From: DASCNA01 sp036011305
GTDB taxonomy: Bacteria > Verrucomicrobiota > Lentisphaeria > Victivallales > GWF2-38-69
NCBI GenBank assembly: GCA_036011305.1
Contig: DASCNA010000090.1
Location: 1 to 30,098, forward strand
Direction of reading: 5' to 3'
Length of the DNA stretch: 30,098 nucleotides
The notes under the pieces are model-generated. The model saw only the letters and a list, made by a program, of their open reading frames with translations. It was not told where the DNA came from and made no database searches. Made by a program: the position numbers and the translations under genes. Positions within the stretch are counted from its first letter, which is position 1. The number at the start of each line of letters is the position of its first letter. Below are positions 8,525 through 17,169 of the stretch, in pieces.

Positions 8525-9541
8525 TCATTGACATTTGTAGTTAATTCTATCTAATAAATCATCTGCATAGTCATCAATATTATCAGCCATACAATGAGTC
8601 AGTTGGCTGCAGTCTTTACAGAACTTAATATTTTTTCTATCACCTTTAAGAAATTTAACCTGATAATCAAATAGTTCTTGTGAATTCCAAATGTTTTTAA
8701 CTGACTGGCACCTAGTATTACCTATAATATAGTCATGACCCCAGTCCAAAAAACAAAGACTTGCGAGACCACTGGAATTAATTGCCATTAGGTAAAAAAT
8801 ATAGGGACAGGTTTCTACTTGTTCTATTTTTTGTCCATATATTCCTTTTGTAATTTCGACATTAAATTTATTTTCAACATCAAAACCTGGCCAGCAAGGT
8901 GCAATGTTTTCAATGAATATTTTATCTACAATGGGAGAAAAAATATCTAAAAATCGTTTTTTTGACTCACTATCCAGTATCTCATTCACAGTTTTTATTA
9001 AAATTTTACAATCGCCTCTATTTTTATATAGATATTTAATATTTTTAACAAATTTATCAAAATCTACTTTTGTTCTTGTAAATTCTAAAAACTGTTCATT
9101 TGACATACCATCAAGAGAGATATTAATCTGATCAATTCCTGCTTCTATTACAGGCATAGCTTTCTCTGGTGTTAGAAGAGCCCCATTAGTTGTTGTATCA
9201 ATTAAATTAGCATAACCTGATTCTTTTGCATAACTAACCATTTCAGCTAAATGAGGATTAAGAAATGGTTCACCATCTTTATATAATCTCAAAACTTTTA
9301 ATGGTCTATCAAATTCTTGTAGATCATCAATAATTTTTTTATATAAATCAAGATCCATCAATCCTTGGAAGCGGTTTGTTGTTTTTAGCAATGCAGGTTC
9401 ACCAGTAGGACAAAATTTACACTTAAAATTACATAAACTGGAAGGATCAAGGAAGAGTACAAATGGAGTTGAAAGCGGAATTACATTTTGCAAAGGCGTG
9501 CGATCATTCAAATTAATCCTTGGTTCATTTTTTGCTGCCAT
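8525..9541 (-). CDS. Radical SAM protein with SPASM-like C-terminus (paralogue B)
   Basis: This 338-residue protein is a clear paralogue of the product of 3177-4199. Both share the opening phrase NVIPL.TP and CNFKCKFCPTGEPALL, with C37, C41 and C44 at the same positions. They also share LRLYKDGEPFLNPHL, the INISLDGMS strand, and a C-terminal set (CPYIFYLMAIN, CKDC). Paralogue B has only one cysteine (SLCFLDW) where A has CSC. The auxiliary cluster may therefore be ligated differently. It lies 12 bases downstream of the GT4 gene in the same direction. Two diverged copies in one locus suggest that each acts on a different residue or position of the glycan, or on a different substrate. Confidence 0.85.
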   Translation of the reverse strand: MAAKNEPRINLNDRTPLQNVIPLSTPFVLFLDPSSLCNFKCKFCPTGEPALLKTTNRFQGLMDLDLYKKIIDDLQEFDRPLKVLRLYKDGEPFLNPHLAEMVSYAKESGYANLIDTTTNGALLTPEKAMPVIEAGIDQINISLDGMSNEQFLEFTRTKVDFDKFVKNIKYLYKNRGDCKILIKTVNEILDSESKKRFLDIFSPIVDKIFIENIAPCWPGFDVENKFNVEITKGIYGQKIEQVETCPYIFYLMAINSSGLASLCFLDWGHDYIIGNTRCQSVKNIWNSQELFDYQVKFLKGDRKNIKFCKDCSQLTHCMADNIDDYADDLLDRINYKCQ

Positions 9542-9553
9542 TTTTATATGCTT

Positions 9554-10900
9554 CTATGCTCCATTTGATAATTTGTTCAGATATTTTAATGATTTACTGT
9601 TTTTAAATATTTTATAATAATGTGCAATACTACCTTTTGTTTGTCCATTAAATATTGGTGGTAAATTTCTTATTTTTTTTCTTAAGAAATCTGGTATATC
9701 ATCAGGAAAGTAAGTAAAAGCTTCTTGGTAAAGTGTAGCTGCTTTTGAGCTTCCAAGACCAGTTAAAAATAGTTTTGTTGGTAAGTCAAAATTATTCATA
9801 CTTTTAAGTTCAATAGGCTTAAAATAGCATTCAGATTTTTCACGCTCTAGTGATTCATAGTATACATTTAGCCAATTTTTGACAGTTTTTTCAATTGAAT
9901 AATAGTTATGAGCATGTTTACGAGAATATTTTGACATTTCTAAGCGTAAATTCACATTATTATATAGTTTTTCAATTGATTGTGTAAAGTTATCTTCATT
10001 ACTAGAAATCAGTCCTGTTTTGTTATTGACAACAACATAACGTTCTGCTCCATTGTCAAGAACAATTTGTGGAATTCCTGCAGCCATTGCTTCAATCAAT
10101 GCTTGTTCTCCAGTTCCGTAATGATTTTTGCATAAAGGATAAACAAAGATATCAAAATCTAAAAATACATCTAATATATTTTTAACTTGTCCACGAAAAT
10201 CAAATAAATTTTTAAATCCTTTTGCAATAGCTTCTTTTTCTATTTCCTTATGATTATTTCCACCACAAACTATTATCTTAAAATTTGGAATATTTGCATT
10301 TCCGCATAAATCTATAAAGTGCCTGTGCATTTTACAATAATCGACAGTGCCAACATAACCAATATTGAACCCATCGTGAGGATTCAGCGTTGAATCTTTA
10401 AATCCATCTATTCCCCCAGATGTAAACACAGTCCTTAAATGTTTCTGTTTATATTCTTCTGGTATATTTTTAATGATAGAAGATTCTAGGCTGAAACCTG
10501 TTGATAATACGAAGAACTCAGGAAACCTAATTATTTCTTCACTGAAAATATATGGTGCGTGGTGACCATTAATATGTGACCAGATAATAATTCTAGCCTT
10601 TTTCCCGCTAAAAGAATATAAAAAATGATAAATAAGAGGATGATTCCAAAAGTGCAAATGTACTATATCACTTTCTTTAACTAATTGATGTAAGAAAGGC
10701 GAATCAGGAGGAATCTCGCCATAATTTTTGATATTATTTTCTTTACACCATTTAGCACCAAAGTCATTTATATATTCTAAACTTGCAATAGAATGACTAA
10801 ACTTATTATCTGTTTCCAATAAATTTTTAATTAGTGCCGTTAAAACTTTTCCAACACCTCCACCAAAATGTCCAGTTATGTGTAAAATACTTTTTTTCAT
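9554..10900 (-). CDS. GT4 family glycosyltransferase
   Basis: This protein is about 448 residues from the ATG at 10900; the preceding TTG at 10903 is a less likely start. The GT-B fold is shown by the N-terminal ILHITGHFGGGVGKVLTALI loop, which is glycine-rich and acceptor-side. The donor-site stretch GEQALIEAMAAGIPQIVLDN at residues 264-283 is characteristic of retaining GT4 glycosyltransferases. The inter-domain region (FNIGYVGTVDYCKMH) is also typical. A C-terminal extension of about 80 residues after the usual end of the family is unexplained. It is followed within 12 bases by radical SAM paralogue B. It probably transfers a hexose or 6-deoxyhexose during glycan assembly. Confidence 0.88.
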   Translation of the reverse strand: MKKSILHITGHFGGGVGKVLTALIKNLLETDNKFSHSIASLEYINDFGAKWCKENNIKNYGEIPPDSPFLHQLVKESDIVHLHFWNHPLIYHFLYSFSGKKARIIIWSHINGHHAPYIFSEEIIRFPEFFVLSTGFSLESSIIKNIPEEYKQKHLRTVFTSGGIDGFKDSTLNPHDGFNIGYVGTVDYCKMHRHFIDLCGNANIPNFKIIVCGGNNHKEIEKEAIAKGFKNLFDFRGQVKNILDVFLDFDIFVYPLCKNHYGTGEQALIEAMAAGIPQIVLDNGAERYVVVNNKTGLISSNEDNFTQSIEKLYNNVNLRLEMSKYSRKHAHNYYSIEKTVKNWLNVYYESLEREKSECYFKPIELKSMNNFDLPTKLFLTGLGSSKAATLYQEAFTYFPDDIPDFLRKKIRNLPPIFNGQTKGSIAHYYKIFKNSKSLKYLNKLSNGA

Positions 10901-10963
10901 CAAATAAAACTTATTTTGTAACCTGTAATTACATCGAAATATGAAATTATGCTAAATACAAAA

Positions 10964-11812
10964 CTATACATGATTAAGTATTTTTTGAAGTTTTGTATCA
11001 GTTCCCCAAAAAAACATAGGTTCATATTTTAGATATGGGTAAAATCCAAGATTTAATTTAATTGGAGACTTCCTTATTTTTATTCTATTTTTAACTAGAC
11101 TACGTATTGAAATAGGATGACCACTACAACAATTAACAATTCCTGTTATTTGTTTTTGTAAAGATATTTTTACAATATATTCTGCAACTTTTTCAACGGG
11201 TAGGTAGTCTCTAAGCTGGTCTCCTTTGGACATATTAAATATTTGTTCACTATTGTCTATAGCTGTATCCAATTGAGATAAAATAGAACTCTTATTCTGG
11301 CCTTTTCCGTACATATAGAAAAGTCTAATCCATTTAAAATTAAAATTAATTCGGGTATTTAGTTGTTCAATAAACTTTCTTAAAGTATCTTTAGCCAAAG
11401 CATATGCAGTTACTGGAAAAGTAGGAAGGTTTTCTGATAATCCATCATTTTGCATCCCATATTCAAAACACGTCCCAATTACAGATAAATTATTTAATCC
11501 ATTGCTTATCATATTTTTGATAAATCTATAGCTATCAAATAGATTTTCTTCAAAATGAAATAATTCATTGTAGTTTGGGAGTCCTTTCCATGCTAAATGG
11601 ATTAAGATATCAGGTTTGGAAAGGTAACTATAGAAATTTTCCTTTTTTTTACTAAGATCACACTGAATATATCTAACATCCGACTTCCAATGTATTTTAT
11701 CAATGTTTTTTTCAATACCAGATGCAATTACATCATACCCATTTTTTAATAATTCTTCAACTACGTAGTTGCCAATGAAACCTGTTGCTCCAGTTACAAG
11801 GATTTTTTGCAT
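10964..11812 (-). CDS. NAD(P)-dependent sugar epimerase/reductase (extended SDR)
   Basis: This 282-residue extended short-chain dehydrogenase has the dinucleotide motif GATGFIG at residues 8-14 and the catalytic pair Y137/K141 (AYALAK), with T114 nearby. It is slightly shorter than UDP-galactose epimerases, as is usual for 4-ketoreductases of deoxysugar pathways. Its ATG overlaps the stop codon of the upstream C-methyltransferase as TAATG, so translation is probably coupled. Given rfbF, rfbG, the 3,5-epimerase-like cupin and the methyltransferase upstream, the simplest role is reduction of the 4-keto group of a CDP-6-deoxyhexose. The product stereochemistry cannot be read from sequence. Confidence 0.85.
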   Translation of the reverse strand: MQKILVTGATGFIGNYVVEELLKNGYDVIASGIEKNIDKIHWKSDVRYIQCDLSKKKENFYSYLSKPDILIHLAWKGLPNYNELFHFEENLFDSYRFIKNMISNGLNNLSVIGTCFEYGMQNDGLSENLPTFPVTAYALAKDTLRKFIEQLNTRINFNFKWIRLFYMYGKGQNKSSILSQLDTAIDNSEQIFNMSKGDQLRDYLPVEKVAEYIVKISLQKQITGIVNCCSGHPISIRSLVKNRIKIRKSPIKLNLGFYPYLKYEPMFFWGTDTKLQKILNHV

Positions 11813-13038
11813 TAAAACACCTTCAGTTTAGGAATTGAAATTACAAATTTACCACCCCAGTTACGAATATAATTTAACTGAGCTACCAATTCCTTTTTTA
11901 AATTCCAAGGAAATAATATTAAAAAATCTGGTTTTGTTATTTTTAAACTTTCTTCAGTTACTACTGGTATATGACTGCCAGGCAAATATTTGTTTTGTTT
12001 CGAGCAAGCTCTATCAACAACAAAGTCTATCATGTCATTTTTGATACCACAATAATTCAAAAAAGTATTTCCTTTAGCAGCAGCTCCATATGCAGCCACT
12101 GTTTTACCTTTCTGTTTCTGTTTAATAAGAAAATCAATAAAATCATATTTAATTTTATTAACTTTATCTTTGAAGGCAATATAAAAATTAATATCCGTAA
12201 GACCATATTTAATTTCTTCATCCAAAAGTCTTTGCACTGAATTACTTTGTAAAATATTTTTATTTTCTAAATGCTTACCGTAAATTCTTAAAGAGCCTCC
12301 ATGTGTTTTTATTTTTTCAACATCATAAACTTCTAAATCAAATTTGTTAAAAATCCTTTTAACAGTAATCAACGATAAATATGAAAAATGTTCATGATAA
12401 ATTGTATCAAACTGATTATATTTTATTAAATTTAATAAGTGAGGGAACTCAAGGGTAATAGTACCACTATCTTTTAAAATTATTTTTAATCCCCTAGTAA
12501 AATCATTTATATTCGGAACGTGGGCATAAACATTATTTCCAAGTACTAAATCAACTTTATCTCTGTCAGTGATAAAGTTTTCAGCAAAATAAAAAGTAAA
12601 AAACTCTTCAATCGTCTCTATACCTTTTTCTTTAGAAATCAATGCTGTGTTTGAACAAGGTTCTACACCTAGACAGGGGATTTGTTTTTCTTTAAAATAT
12701 TGAAGTAAATATCCATCATTTGATGCTATTTCCACAACTTGAGATGACTTGCTGAGACTAAGTTTCTTTGCAATCATATCAACATATTTTTTAGAATGTT
12801 CAAGCCATAACTTGGACATTGAACTAAAGTACGCATATTCATTATCAAAAATATCTTTTGATTTTTTATATTCATCGATCTGTATCAGCCAACATTTATC
12901 ACATATAAATACTTTTAGTGGATAATAGACTTCAGCTTCATTAAGTTGTTTTTTTGTTAAATAAGAATTTGATGGAGGTGAATTATTAAGATCAACAAAA
13001 ATATGTTCAAGACTATTGTTACAAAATCTACATTGCAT
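11812..13038 (-). CDS. Sugar C-methyltransferase (TylC3/NovU/TcaB9-like)
   Basis: This 408-residue protein has the three-part layout of the SAM-dependent C-methyltransferases acting on NDP-4-keto-6-deoxysugars. An N-terminal zinc site is formed by C3, C6, C46 and C49. The SAM-binding segment is VVEIASNDGYLLQYF (residues 101-115). The YHEHFSYLS motif carries the catalytic Tyr/Glu/His known from TcaB9. A C-terminal AAYGAAAKGNTFLNY segment is diagnostic of the family. An AGAGGT ribosome site lies eight bases before the ATG, overlapping the end of the cupin gene two bases away. In the CDP-sugar context it should add a methyl group, most likely at C3. Confidence 0.9.
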   Translation of the reverse strand: MQCRFCNNSLEHIFVDLNNSPPSNSYLTKKQLNEAEVYYPLKVFICDKCWLIQIDEYKKSKDIFDNEYAYFSSMSKLWLEHSKKYVDMIAKKLSLSKSSQVVEIASNDGYLLQYFKEKQIPCLGVEPCSNTALISKEKGIETIEEFFTFYFAENFITDRDKVDLVLGNNVYAHVPNINDFTRGLKIILKDSGTITLEFPHLLNLIKYNQFDTIYHEHFSYLSLITVKRIFNKFDLEVYDVEKIKTHGGSLRIYGKHLENKNILQSNSVQRLLDEEIKYGLTDINFYIAFKDKVNKIKYDFIDFLIKQKQKGKTVAAYGAAAKGNTFLNYCGIKNDMIDFVVDRACSKQNKYLPGSHIPVVTEESLKITKPDFLILFPWNLKKELVAQLNYIRNWGGKFVISIPKLKVF

Positions 13039-13040
13039 AA

Positions 13041-13586
13041 TTAAATACCTCTATAACTGTCATCAATATATGGATGATTCAAATCTCTTTGAGAAACTAT
13101 ATTACTTTTTAATGGCCATTTTATTCCAAGTACTGGATCGTCGAACTTCAATGCTCTTTCACACTCAGGAGAATAGTACTCATAATGAAAATAAATCAAT
13201 TCAGTATTTGATTCTAAAACTTGAAATCCATGTGCAAACCCTTCCGGAATATATAGTTGTTTTTTATTAGTTTTAGATAATTTTATTCCATGCCACTTTA
13301 AAAAAGTGTTTGAATCTTTGCGAATATCAACAATTACATCATAAATTGAACCTTTCATACATTTGACTATCTTGGATTCACATTTTGGAGGAACTTGATA
13401 ATGCATGCCTCGGATACTGCCAACTTTTTTGTTTATTGAATGGTTAATTTGGACTATTTCTTTTGGGAAGTAAATTTTATGCATCTCTTGTTTGCAGTAA
13501 ATTCTTCCAAATTCACCTCGTTTATCTGATAGCATATTTGGTTCAATTATGTATGCACCTTCCAAATATAATTCATAAAATTTCAT
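13041..13586 (-). CDS. dTDP-4-dehydrorhamnose 3,5-epimerase-family cupin
   Basis: This 181-residue RmlC-family cupin has normal length. H62 in SIRGMHYQ and D168 in SQRDLNHP match the catalytic His-Asp dyad, Y132 the catalytic tyrosine, and FAHGFQVL the conserved second strand. Family members epimerise C3 and/or C5 of NDP-4-keto-6-deoxyhexoses. The neighbours build a CDP-sugar, so the natural substrate is probably CDP-4-keto-6-deoxyglucose rather than the dTDP form. It lies between rfbG (five bases) and the C-methyltransferase (two bases), a tight operon. Some relatives epimerise only one position, and the sequence does not settle which. Confidence 0.9.
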   Translation of the reverse strand: MKFYELYLEGAYIIEPNMLSDKRGEFGRIYCKQEMHKIYFPKEIVQINHSINKKVGSIRGMHYQVPPKCESKIVKCMKGSIYDVIVDIRKDSNTFLKWHGIKLSKTNKKQLYIPEGFAHGFQVLESNTELIYFHYEYYSPECERALKFDDPVLGIKWPLKSNIVSQRDLNHPYIDDSYRGI

Positions 13587-13591
13587 TAAAT

Positions 13592-14680
13592 TTATTTTGT
13601 CCAGCTTAAGTTAATTTTAGTTGCATCACTGATATATGTATTCAGATCAAGTCCAGTATTTACCACTTTATTTTCATAATAGCTTTTATACCAGGCAATG
13701 GTTTTCATAAGGGTGGTATCAGTGTCCCAAACACCTCTCCATAATAATTTATTATAAGCTTTGGAACAGTCAAGTTTTAATAAGCCTGCTTCATGCATGG
13801 TATTTAAATTTTTATTCACATTGAATTTTATTTTATTCCAATACTTTGGTAATCTTTCTGCTAATATTTTAACAGAAAGATTACCATTAGTACCTGGACC
13901 GAAATTCCATCCATCAGCAAACTCTTTTTTACCTTCAAATAATTTTTGTCCTATAGATAAATATCCACTTAACGGTTCTAGCACATGCTGCCATGGTCGA
14001 GTTGCATGAGGGTTTCTAATATCAACAGTTTTACCTTTATTCGCAGCTTTCATTATATCTGGAATTAACCTATCATCGGCCCAGTCACCACCACCAATAA
14101 CGTTTCCTGCTCTACAACTAGCCAATAAAACATTATGTTTTAAACCATAATCATTTAAATTAAAAAAAGAATTCCTGTAGCTGGATGTTATAAGCTCAGA
14201 GCAACCTTTTGAGACGCTATAAGGATCGTACCCTCCCATTTGATCATTCTCACGGTAACTCCAAACCCACTCCTTATTATCATAACACTTATCACTTGTG
14301 ATATTAACAATAGCTTTTATAGATGGAACAAATCTACAAACATCAAAAACATTTGCTGTCCCAATAATATTTGTTTCAAGAGTCTTTATAGGTTTATTAT
14401 ATGATAATCTAACTAATGCTTGGGCAGCTAAATGAAAAACAATATCAGGTTTAAAGGAAGAAATTGCATTGCTCAATTTGCAGTGATCTCTTATATCTTC
14501 AAATGTTGATTGAATATTTAAATTTAATAATCTGTAATGATTACATTTTATCGGAGGTTCTAATGAATACCCATAAACTTTTGCTCCAAGTTGTTTTAAC
14601 CAAAAGGCTAGCCATGAACCTTTAAAGCCAGTATGACCTGTAATAAATACACGCTTATTTTTATATATATTATTAAACAA
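13592..14680 (-). CDS. rfbG: CDP-glucose 4,6-dehydratase
   Basis: This 362-residue extended SDR converts CDP-D-glucose to CDP-4-dehydro-6-deoxy-D-glucose. GHTGFKGSW at residues 15-23 is the distinctive NAD loop of the RfbG/CDP-glucose dehydratase group. TSDKCYDN at 128-135 and YSVSK (Y154, K158) complete the active site. The start is TTG at 14680. An in-frame stop, the TAA of rfbF, lies only three codons upstream and no ATG is available, so TTG initiation is close to forced. It follows rfbF after six bases. No PLP-dependent 3-dehydratase (RfbH) is present, so the product seems to be channelled to epimerisation and C-methylation rather than to a 3,6-dideoxyhexose. Confidence 0.95.
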   Translation of the reverse strand: MFNNIYKNKRVFITGHTGFKGSWLAFWLKQLGAKVYGYSLEPPIKCNHYRLLNLNIQSTFEDIRDHCKLSNAISSFKPDIVFHLAAQALVRLSYNKPIKTLETNIIGTANVFDVCRFVPSIKAIVNITSDKCYDNKEWVWSYRENDQMGGYDPYSVSKGCSELITSSYRNSFFNLNDYGLKHNVLLASCRAGNVIGGGDWADDRLIPDIMKAANKGKTVDIRNPHATRPWQHVLEPLSGYLSIGQKLFEGKKEFADGWNFGPGTNGNLSVKILAERLPKYWNKIKFNVNKNLNTMHEAGLLKLDCSKAYNKLLWRGVWDTDTTLMKTIAWYKSYYENKVVNTGLDLNTYISDATKINLSWTK

Positions 14681-14686
14681 ATTTAT

Positions 14687-15460
14687 TTATTTCCATGTTT
14701 TCCAAAATGCTTTGTTATGATTCCATAAATCAATTAGGTTGTATAAATCTCTTTCATGGTCCATGCACATCCATTCACCTGTGTGCTTATACACCATCAC
14801 CTGATTTTTTTTAATCAATGTTTCAATTGCTCCAACTTCAAAATCACAGTCTTCTGAATATGTAAGATATTCTAATAATTCTTTATTAAAGACCATAAAG
14901 CCACCATTAATGAATTTATTTGCAAGCTTTGGTTTTTCGCTGAACGAACGAATTAAACCGTCATTTTCTACTATCTCGCCAAACTTGGAGTCTATAGATA
15001 CTCCGCTAAGAGTTAAAATTTTGCCATGAGAATTATGAAATTTAAGCAATTTGTCAATATTAACATTCGAAAGACCATCTCCGTAAGTTAAACAATTAAC
15101 CTCATCAATATATTTATCGCAACGCTTAATTCTAGCGCCCTTTAAAGTCTTAAGCCCAGTGTCAATTATAGTGACATTCCATTGTGATTCGTCATGATTG
15201 GAATGAATAGATATATTTTTTGTCCCAAGGTTGATAGTAAAATCATTAGCGGTTGCATTATAGTTATAAAAAAATGTTTTAATTGCTTCTGCTTTATAAC
15301 CTGAGCTAATAACAAAATCATTATGTCCGAATGTTGAGTAATATTTCATTATATGCCAAATAATAGGTTTATTCCCTATTTTTACCATAGGTTTGGGGAC
15401 TAATTCAGTAATAGAACCAAGTCTTGAACCATAACCACCTGCTAGTATTAAAACTTTCAT
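14687..15460 (-). CDS. rfbF: Glucose-1-phosphate cytidylyltransferase
   Basis: This 257-residue nucleotidyltransferase makes CDP-glucose from CTP and glucose-1-phosphate. Visible are the nucleotide loop LAGGYGSRL at residues 6-14, the KPM motif at 23-25, and D128 in LTYGDGLSNV, the metal-binding aspartate. FEVGAIETL and WMCMDHERDL near the C-terminus are typical of RfbF. The ATG at 15460 is preferred over an in-frame ATG at 15484. It has GGAAAGG seven bases upstream and forms a TAATG overlap with the wzt stop, the same coupling seen elsewhere in the operon. It is the first enzyme of the CDP-sugar pathway. Confidence 0.95.
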   Translation of the reverse strand: MKVLILAGGYGSRLGSITELVPKPMVKIGNKPIIWHIMKYYSTFGHNDFVISSGYKAEAIKTFFYNYNATANDFTINLGTKNISIHSNHDESQWNVTIIDTGLKTLKGARIKRCDKYIDEVNCLTYGDGLSNVNIDKLLKFHNSHGKILTLSGVSIDSKFGEIVENDGLIRSFSEKPKLANKFINGGFMVFNKELLEYLTYSEDCDFEVGAIETLIKKNQVMVYKHTGEWMCMDHERDLYNLIDLWNHNKAFWKTWK

Positions 15461-16746
15461 TATATAACCTTTCCGCAATCCCAATCTAGTTTTGGCCTTA
15501 GAATACCAGGAATAGTATCTCTGTAATCTGTATTTCTTTCATTCGTATTTTCAAAAGCTTCAATAAACAACGCTTCTCTTTCAAAACAATGAACTACTAG
15601 TGGATTTAAACTAGTTAACGCTATTCCAATCATGTAATTAGTTGCATTGAGTAAGTTCGCATTTAACCATAGAATTGCTATATACTTTCCTTTATTGCAT
15701 GAGATTTTATCTTTCGACGGAGAACTTACAAAAGCGTATTCATTAAGGGATGAGAATACATGTATATTTGGAATTGGAGCAATTCCATTTTTTAAAATTA
15801 TATATTCAATTTCTATTCCATATTTTTTATCAATCTCAATACAATTAACTTCATTATGATGTTCATCTATTAGTTTTGCTGAATATAACTTTGCCGTGTT
15901 GTCTCCAGGCATATTGTTTTTAGACCAATTAGTTTTAACGCTTTGTAGTTTTTCATTCTCTATATAGTTTTGGATTATATCAATAGGTTTTCCAATTTTA
16001 TTTAAGCAACCTTGGTTTAGATGTACAGCTTTAGTGCAAAGCGATTTAATCGCACTCATATTGTGGCTGACAAAAAGCACAGTACGGCCATGCCCTTCTG
16101 AAACTTCCTTCATTTTTCCTATTGCTTTCTTTTGAAAAGTGGCATCACCAACTGCAAGAACTTCATCTACAATTAAAATATCAGGTTCCAAATGCGCTGC
16201 CACAGAAAAGCCTAGTCTTATTAGCATTCCTGATGAATAACGCTTTACAGGTGTATCTAAGTATCTTTCAATGCCGGCAAAGGATATAATTTCATCAAGT
16301 TTCCTGTTTATTTCTTTTCTACACATTCCCAATATAGTACCATTTAGATAAATATTTTCTCTCCCTGTGAGTTCAAGATGAAATCCAGTTCCAATTTCAA
16401 GCAATGCTCCAATTTTTCCTTTAATTTTTGCCTTACCTGTTGTTGGGCCTGTTACTTCTGAGAGTATTTTCAAAATAGTTGATTTACCTGCTCCATTTCT
16501 TCCGATAATACCAAGTCTCTCGCCCTGCTTTATCTCAAGGTTTATATCTTTTAGCGCCCAAACATATTCAGATTCACCTTTAACTGAACGGTCATTGGTT
16601 TCTCCTACTTTAAGATATGGATCTTCTTTTCCTCTGATTTTATTCCAAAAGCGGTTGATATCGTGGGAAATTGTGCCGGTGCTTACTAACCCCAATCTAT
16701 ATTGTTTGGATAGGTTTTCTATTCGTATGACTACGTCTTTACTCAT
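15460..16746 (-). CDS. wzt: O-polysaccharide ABC transporter ATP-binding protein with C-terminal glycan-binding domain
   Basis: This 428-residue protein has an ABC ATPase domain with Walker A GRNGAGKST at residues 82-90, the signature YSSGM at 170-174, Walker B ILIVDE at 190-195 and the switch H228 in VSHN. Residues from about 255 to 428 form a beta-rich extension matching the position of the Wzt carbohydrate-binding domain. In other systems that domain recognises the finished O-polysaccharide before export. It pairs with wzm, but an S23-family gene separates them. The ATG overlaps the S23 stop as TAATG. The bases just upstream are a heptamer array with no Shine-Dalgarno, so expression probably depends on translational coupling. 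Confidence 0.95.
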   Translation of the reverse strand: MSKDVVIRIENLSKQYRLGLVSTGTISHDINRFWNKIRGKEDPYLKVGETNDRSVKGESEYVWALKDINLEIKQGERLGIIGRNGAGKSTILKILSEVTGPTTGKAKIKGKIGALLEIGTGFHLELTGRENIYLNGTILGMCRKEINRKLDEIISFAGIERYLDTPVKRYSSGMLIRLGFSVAAHLEPDILIVDEVLAVGDATFQKKAIGKMKEVSEGHGRTVLFVSHNMSAIKSLCTKAVHLNQGCLNKIGKPIDIIQNYIENEKLQSVKTNWSKNNMPGDNTAKLYSAKLIDEHHNEVNCIEIDKKYGIEIEYIILKNGIAPIPNIHVFSSLNEYAFVSSPSKDKISCNKGKYIAILWLNANLLNATNYMIGIALTSLNPLVVHCFEREALFIEAFENTNERNTDYRDTIPGILRPKLDWDCGKVI

Positions 16747-16787
16747 TAGTTGGTTGTTGTTAGTTGGTTGTTGTTAGTTGGTTGTTT
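16746..16787 (+). repeat. Heptamer array, six units (TTAGTTG/GTTGTTG alternating)
   Basis: Six in-phase heptamers are arranged as three 14-base repeats, with phase-shifted consensus TTGKTWG. The array forms the C-terminal codons and stop of S23 copy 1 and occupies the position of the wzt ribosome site. Confidence 0.95.
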
Positions 16788-17153
16788 CTTTTTGGAAGTG
16801 CAAGATTTGAGGTAACGTATATAGCCATTTAAAAGTTTCAATGCGTTGTCTGCTAAATTTCTGAGCTGGGTATATTTTAGTTGTGTCAAATATTCTTCAT
16901 CTAATGAAATATTTAGTTGTTCTATTGCCTCAGTCAATGATCCTCGTGCTATTCTGCAAAACTGTAAGTTTTCCTGGTGATGGTGTCTTCCATATCCTTC
17001 TGCTATGTTTTCTGTTATTGATCTTGATGAGCGAGTTACTTGATCCTTTAACCTGTATTCTTCATATTTTGGAAGAGTTTTACAAAATTTAGAAATTTCA
17101 ATTCTAAACTCTCTTCCAATTTTATAACAATTTAAACCTTCAAATGATTCCAT
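16746..17153 (-). CDS. S23/four-helix-bundle protein (23S rRNA intervening-sequence protein family), copy 1
   Basis: This is about 135 residues from the ATG at 17153; an in-frame TTG at 17183 would add ten. RLKDQVTRSSRSITENIAEG is the family hallmark. Relatives are small four-helix bundles first described as ORFs inside intervening sequences of 23S rRNA genes; their function is unclear. Here the gene sits between wzm (44 bases) and wzt (TAATG overlap), two subunits usually adjacent. The last residues (KKKQPTNNNQLTTTN) are encoded by a heptamer array, whose TTA supplies the stop codon. A second array in inverted orientation lies upstream at 17170-17204. This suggests insertion of a cassette into the transporter operon. 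Confidence 0.85.
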   Translation of the reverse strand: MESFEGLNCYKIGREFRIEISKFCKTLPKYEEYRLKDQVTRSSRSITENIAEGYGRHHHQENLQFCRIARGSLTEAIEQLNISLDEEYLTQLKYTQLRNLADNALKLLNGYIRYLKSCTSKKKQPTNNNQLTTTN

Positions 17154-17169
17154 TTTAATCTTTTCTACC

